60,000 bases of DNA from Adiantum capillus-veneris (Eukaryota; Streptophyta; Polypodiopsida; Polypodiales; Pteridaceae). The notes beneath the pieces were generated by a model that searched no databases, had not been told where the DNA came from, and saw nothing but the letters and a program-made list of their open reading frames with translations. A program made the translations under genes and the position numbers. The DNA lies in contig CM043954.1 of NCBI GenBank assembly GCA_014529385.2, forward strand, positions 97,616,247 to 97,676,246, written 5' to 3'. Below, piece by piece: positions 56,754 to 60,000 of this stretch (its first letter is position 1; each line of letters opens with the position of its first letter).

Positions 56754-57659
56754 GCGCTCGAGCCATTTTCAGCAGAACTGCAGTAGCAACAAGAGCAAGT
56801 TTGTAGAACCGCAGGGAAGTAGGCAAGGAGCTGTTTCTGTTCGCAAAGCCTTGCATAAGCGAGGCCAAGAGAAGTGGGGAAGGAAATGTAGAACAGGAGC
56901 GTGGGAGGCAGGGAATGGAAGCAGGGGAAAAGTGGGGGAGAAGAGCAGAGGCAGGCTCAGATGGGGGAGGAATATTCCAAGTAATACATTTTTTTTAAAG
57001 TGGAGCAAGTAGTATAGTATGGAAGCTAGTAGGCGTGCCCAATTTTGGGAAGGAGGTGAATTAAGCGGAATCTGGGAAGATGCTCCCAAAGCTTCAAGGG
57101 GGGAAAGGAAAAGGTGAGGGCAGAGGTCGGCTTCAGAGATGGCACGTGGAGGGAACAGAGGGGCTACAGTCGTCGCGAGCGAGAGAGAGAGAGAATAGTG
57201 AGTGCTCCCTCATGACACTATCGCACTCTCTGAGGGAATCACGAAGGATACAGAGTGAATTGGAGCGGGTGCGATAGTGCCGACAGGGGTCCAATGAGCG
57301 TCGGGTCTTTCATGGAGCAGATGCAAGCTTACTGCTAATAGAAGGCTTTGTTGTGCGTGCAATTGTTGGGGGAGAAACGACCCTAAAAGATGCCCCCAAA
57401 TGCAGTTCTCCCTCTGGTTCATCCTCTTCAAAGAGGGCCTGAATGGATGCAGTGTCTGCATTACGTTTTGTCCACGCTCTCCATACATGCATCGCGCTCA
57501 GAAAAAACACCTGCATGCCCGTTCGAAGTTGTGGTCCATGGCCCGATCTCAGTGCAGGTCGCAATAGAGGCAAGTGCAGGCGATTGTGTTCAAGCAGGGG
57601 GGGTCTGCCCTGAGTCGCGATGGAGCTTCTGAGCACGCGGGCGAAGAGAGAGGAGAGAC

Positions 57660-57721
<62 letters not shown>

Positions 57722-57780
57722 CTCTTTTAGGGGATCTCGTGAGATTCCCGTTAATGCGCACGCGGACCCAGTAAGTAGAC
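56191..57780 (-). promoter_or_regulatory. GMII 5' UTR and promoter region
   Basis: Upstream of the GMII start. Contains (CT)n at 56711-56750, (GA)n at 57178-57194 and (GA)n at 57664-57720. CT/GA repeats are common near plant transcription starts. No TATA box I would trust, and no other gene is supported. Confidence 0.4.
57664..57720. repeat. (GA)n microsatellite
   Basis: About 28 GA units upstream of GMII. Confidence 0.95.
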
Positions 57781-58852
57781 CCAAGCCATTAGGAATACCT
57801 TACATTAAAAACCCATTATAACCAATTCTAACTATCAAATGACAATAGTAGATTGAAAAACAACAACATAACTTTAGAAAACTTAAGCCAACACAAAATT
57901 TGAAGAGCATTTGTTTTTCATTGATATAAAAGCATTAAATAAATTGAATTGACATAGCCAAATGTGAAAACATTTGTATATAGTGTCAAATGTTGTATTA
58001 CAAAAATGAGCGACTGCCTCAAAGTAAGATGATAAATGGATAATTAGTTGAATGTTGCTCTACAAAATGATGGAATCATGTCAGGCCCAATAGATACATA
58101 TATGTATAAACATATCAAAACGAAATACATATGGTAACACATGAGTGTGCTACTTGGGTGAAGAGGCCTTTCGATGCTGCAACATCATGTGAGACAAACT
58201 TTGCAAAACAAATAGAGACAATCTAAAAAGTTTAGATAACAAAACTGAATACAAACACATGGTGCAACATAAACGGAATTAATGTTCAAAGTTTATATAT
58301 CTCACCTCATTGGGTTGAGATCTCAAAATCTCCATAAGTGTACTAAAATTGTGGCTTGCACCATAACTTTGCTTGAATGATACAGGCTCCCATTGTTCAT
58401 TGTTTAAAAGCATTTGAATGCAATAGTGAAATCAAATCAAGAAATTACAAATTGATAAAACGCTAACCATAAAAGCAATGTAACTTTACTTACAAAATCA
58501 CCCTTCTAGCTTGCCCATCTACCTAAGTGATGCAAACTCCTTGAGTCCACTTGTGCCCTTACTACCTCTTTCTTCTGGCTCTACTTGTTGAGGTTTTTGT
58601 GGTATTCTTTTTTGCATTTTCTCGAGTCTTCCTTGTCGAGCCAAGACTGATTGCCTTTATTATATTTTAGTGCCTTGTATACATTTGAGCCCTTGTGCTT
58701 TCAGTATTCACGCATCCTTGTGTTCGTCCATTGGTGGAGAAACAATTCTTTACATCCTCCAGGTAAAAGGCACCGTAAAGCATGCCAATGACCTTCTCTT
58801 CATGGTCAGATAGTATTTATTTCCATTTCTTTGTGATGTAATGATGGAACAC
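57781..58852. other. AT-rich intergenic DNA
   Basis: No gene recognised. A minus-strand frame near 58855-58680 (KVIGMLYGAFYLEDVKNC) might continue the broken frame at 58853-59290. Confidence 0.35.
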
Positions 58853-59290
58853 CTATAAACAAAACATGTGCATGGCAGTACTCACCTTTCTACCATTCTC
58901 ATTGTCATGTAGCTCACTAGTGGCAAGGTCTATGGTGTAAGGGAGCTCCACCTGCGCATTGTGGTGGTATTGAGGGCTCACGATAGGGATCTTGGCATGG
59001 TTCTCAAAAGGGGTCTTGACGCGGGTGAAGCCAGGGGTGGGGGCCACTCTAAAGAAAGGGGTGTCGGGCAATATGCCCTACAATGTGAGGCAAGGTGTGT
59101 CTTGCAATGAAGCGAAGGAGTGGCTAATTGTTGGGTAAAAGCTAGCAGATGGCAACTCTGTAGCAGCAGGTGTGGGAGCACCAAAAGAGGGGGGAGGTAT
59201 GTGCACTCGATGGTTGTGAGATGATGTGGAAGCATCAATGATGTCACAACCACAACATCCACATCCTTCACATTGGAGCGTCAGGCCCAT
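58853..59290 (-). pseudogene. Unrecognised frame broken by one TAG
   Basis: A single minus-strand frame from MGLTLQCEGCGCCGCDIIDA (59290) to 58853 has one stop, TAG, between CLTL and GIL, and continues as PDTPFFRVAPTPGF and ELHDNENGRKVSTAM. About 145 codons. The Cys-rich start and Pro/Ser-rich middle give no family. The stop could be a CAG-to-TAG transition. It could be an old host gene or a transposon fragment. Confidence 0.3.
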
Positions 59291-60000
59291 GATGACTCAC
59301 ATGAGTGCCTGGTAGAGACAGATGACTTAGATCATTATCATCGCTTTGAAGATGTAGATGGTGAAGGGGATGGTCGGTGTGATGTGCCACCACTATGGTG
59401 GTAAGGTGAAGGGGATGGTCAATGTGACATGCTAACTCCGTGGGATGGTGATGGGGATGGTCTCTGAATGGGCTAGCACCTTGAGGTAGATCAAAGTGAA
59501 TGTCCTCTTCTATGTAGGTGATAGAGATGCTAAAAAGTCATCAATGCCTCACTGACCATAGCCCCTCATGTGCAAACCTATTTGAAAAATGAAAAATATG
59601 CAAAAAGAGGAAGAACAAATGACTAGCCTGCATAGTAATTAGGTAAACTTAAAGTTAGAAACCACTTTACTGGAAACTTTAAAAACCTATCACAACTTTA
59701 AAGTGGAGCACCATTTAAACTTCTTACTAAAACTTAAGCTTGTGAAAAGGAAATTATATGTTTTCATTGCAATAAAACATGTCTAGCTATTTACAATGGG
59801 GGCAAGAACTCTCAAATATAATATATTGGCACTTTAAGTAGCCTCTCTCATTTTGGCATAACTCAGCCAAAATCCATATATCTATGAAGAGGTATATCCC
59901 TAAAGAGACAGCCTCTAGCTTGTTCACTACTATCTTTGCATCTTCTTCTGCATTTCCCTCCATGTTTTCTTCTACAGTTTTTCGTGCATTTATGTCTGTG
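59291..60000. other. Intergenic DNA with a short tandem repeat
   Basis: About three units (period about 45 bp) of GGTGAAGGGGATGGTC lie at 59358-59462. The rest is AT-rich with no gene seen. Confidence 0.45.

Overview
The window looks like nuclear DNA of a land plant with a large, repeat-rich genome. Three things point that way: a plant-type Golgi alpha-mannosidase II gene, Ty1/copia and Ty3/gypsy retrotransposons primed with an initiator-Met-tRNA type site (TGGTATCAGAGC), and a LINE with plant L1-type organisation. The very large intron would suit a fern, lycophyte or gymnosperm, but the sequence alone does not settle the lineage. There are no bacterial features, CRISPR arrays, rRNA genes or recognisable tRNA genes.

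The main host gene is Golgi alpha-mannosidase II (GMII, glycoside hydrolase family 38) on the minus strand. It can be rebuilt as four exons: exon 1 at 55696-56190, exon 2 at 54890-55039, exon 3 at 12866-12898 (only 33 nt) and exon 4 at 9989-12760. All junctions are phase 0 with GT-AG borders, and the product is 1149 residues. Introns 1 and 3 are 656 and 105 bp. Intron 2 is 41,991 bp and is filled almost entirely with transposable elements.

Inside intron 2, from low to high coordinate: a LINE 3' end and a truncated copia element (13.4-15.3 kb); a truncated Ty3/gypsy element with one LTR (15.3-19.6 kb); a partial LTR of 'family B' (21.2-21.7 kb); a complete non-autonomous LTR element B with gag and protease only and a perfect 5-bp target duplication (22.2-28.0 kb); then a nest. 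Element C (28.6-47.7 kb) has in its second LTR a solo B-family LTR (31.2-47.4 kb, perfect 5-bp duplication). That LTR is split by a chromodomain Ty3/gypsy element (32.4-47.2 kb). The gypsy element carries a nearly full-length 6.1-kb LINE in its integrase region, and a LINE fragment in its 3' LTR that itself holds a 527-bp hAT-type MITE. After the nest come a 5' LTR of family B in the opposite orientation (49.0-50.2 kb), a second truncated gypsy element (50.5-54.2 kb) and a long (CT)n tract beside the exon 2 donor.

Downstream of GMII (1-9.9 kb) are: a histone H3-like pseudogene, perhaps centromeric-type, with stops explainable by C-to-T change; a foldback element containing two near-perfect hairpins; an unrecognised two-exon gene (455 codons) with a TATA box; a second unrecognised frame broken by one TGA; and a decayed copia element with rearranged LTR pieces. 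Upstream of GMII (56.2-60 kb) are a microsatellite-rich promoter region and AT-rich DNA with one broken frame that I cannot identify. Apart from GMII and possibly the two-exon gene, nearly everything is mobile DNA or its remains.
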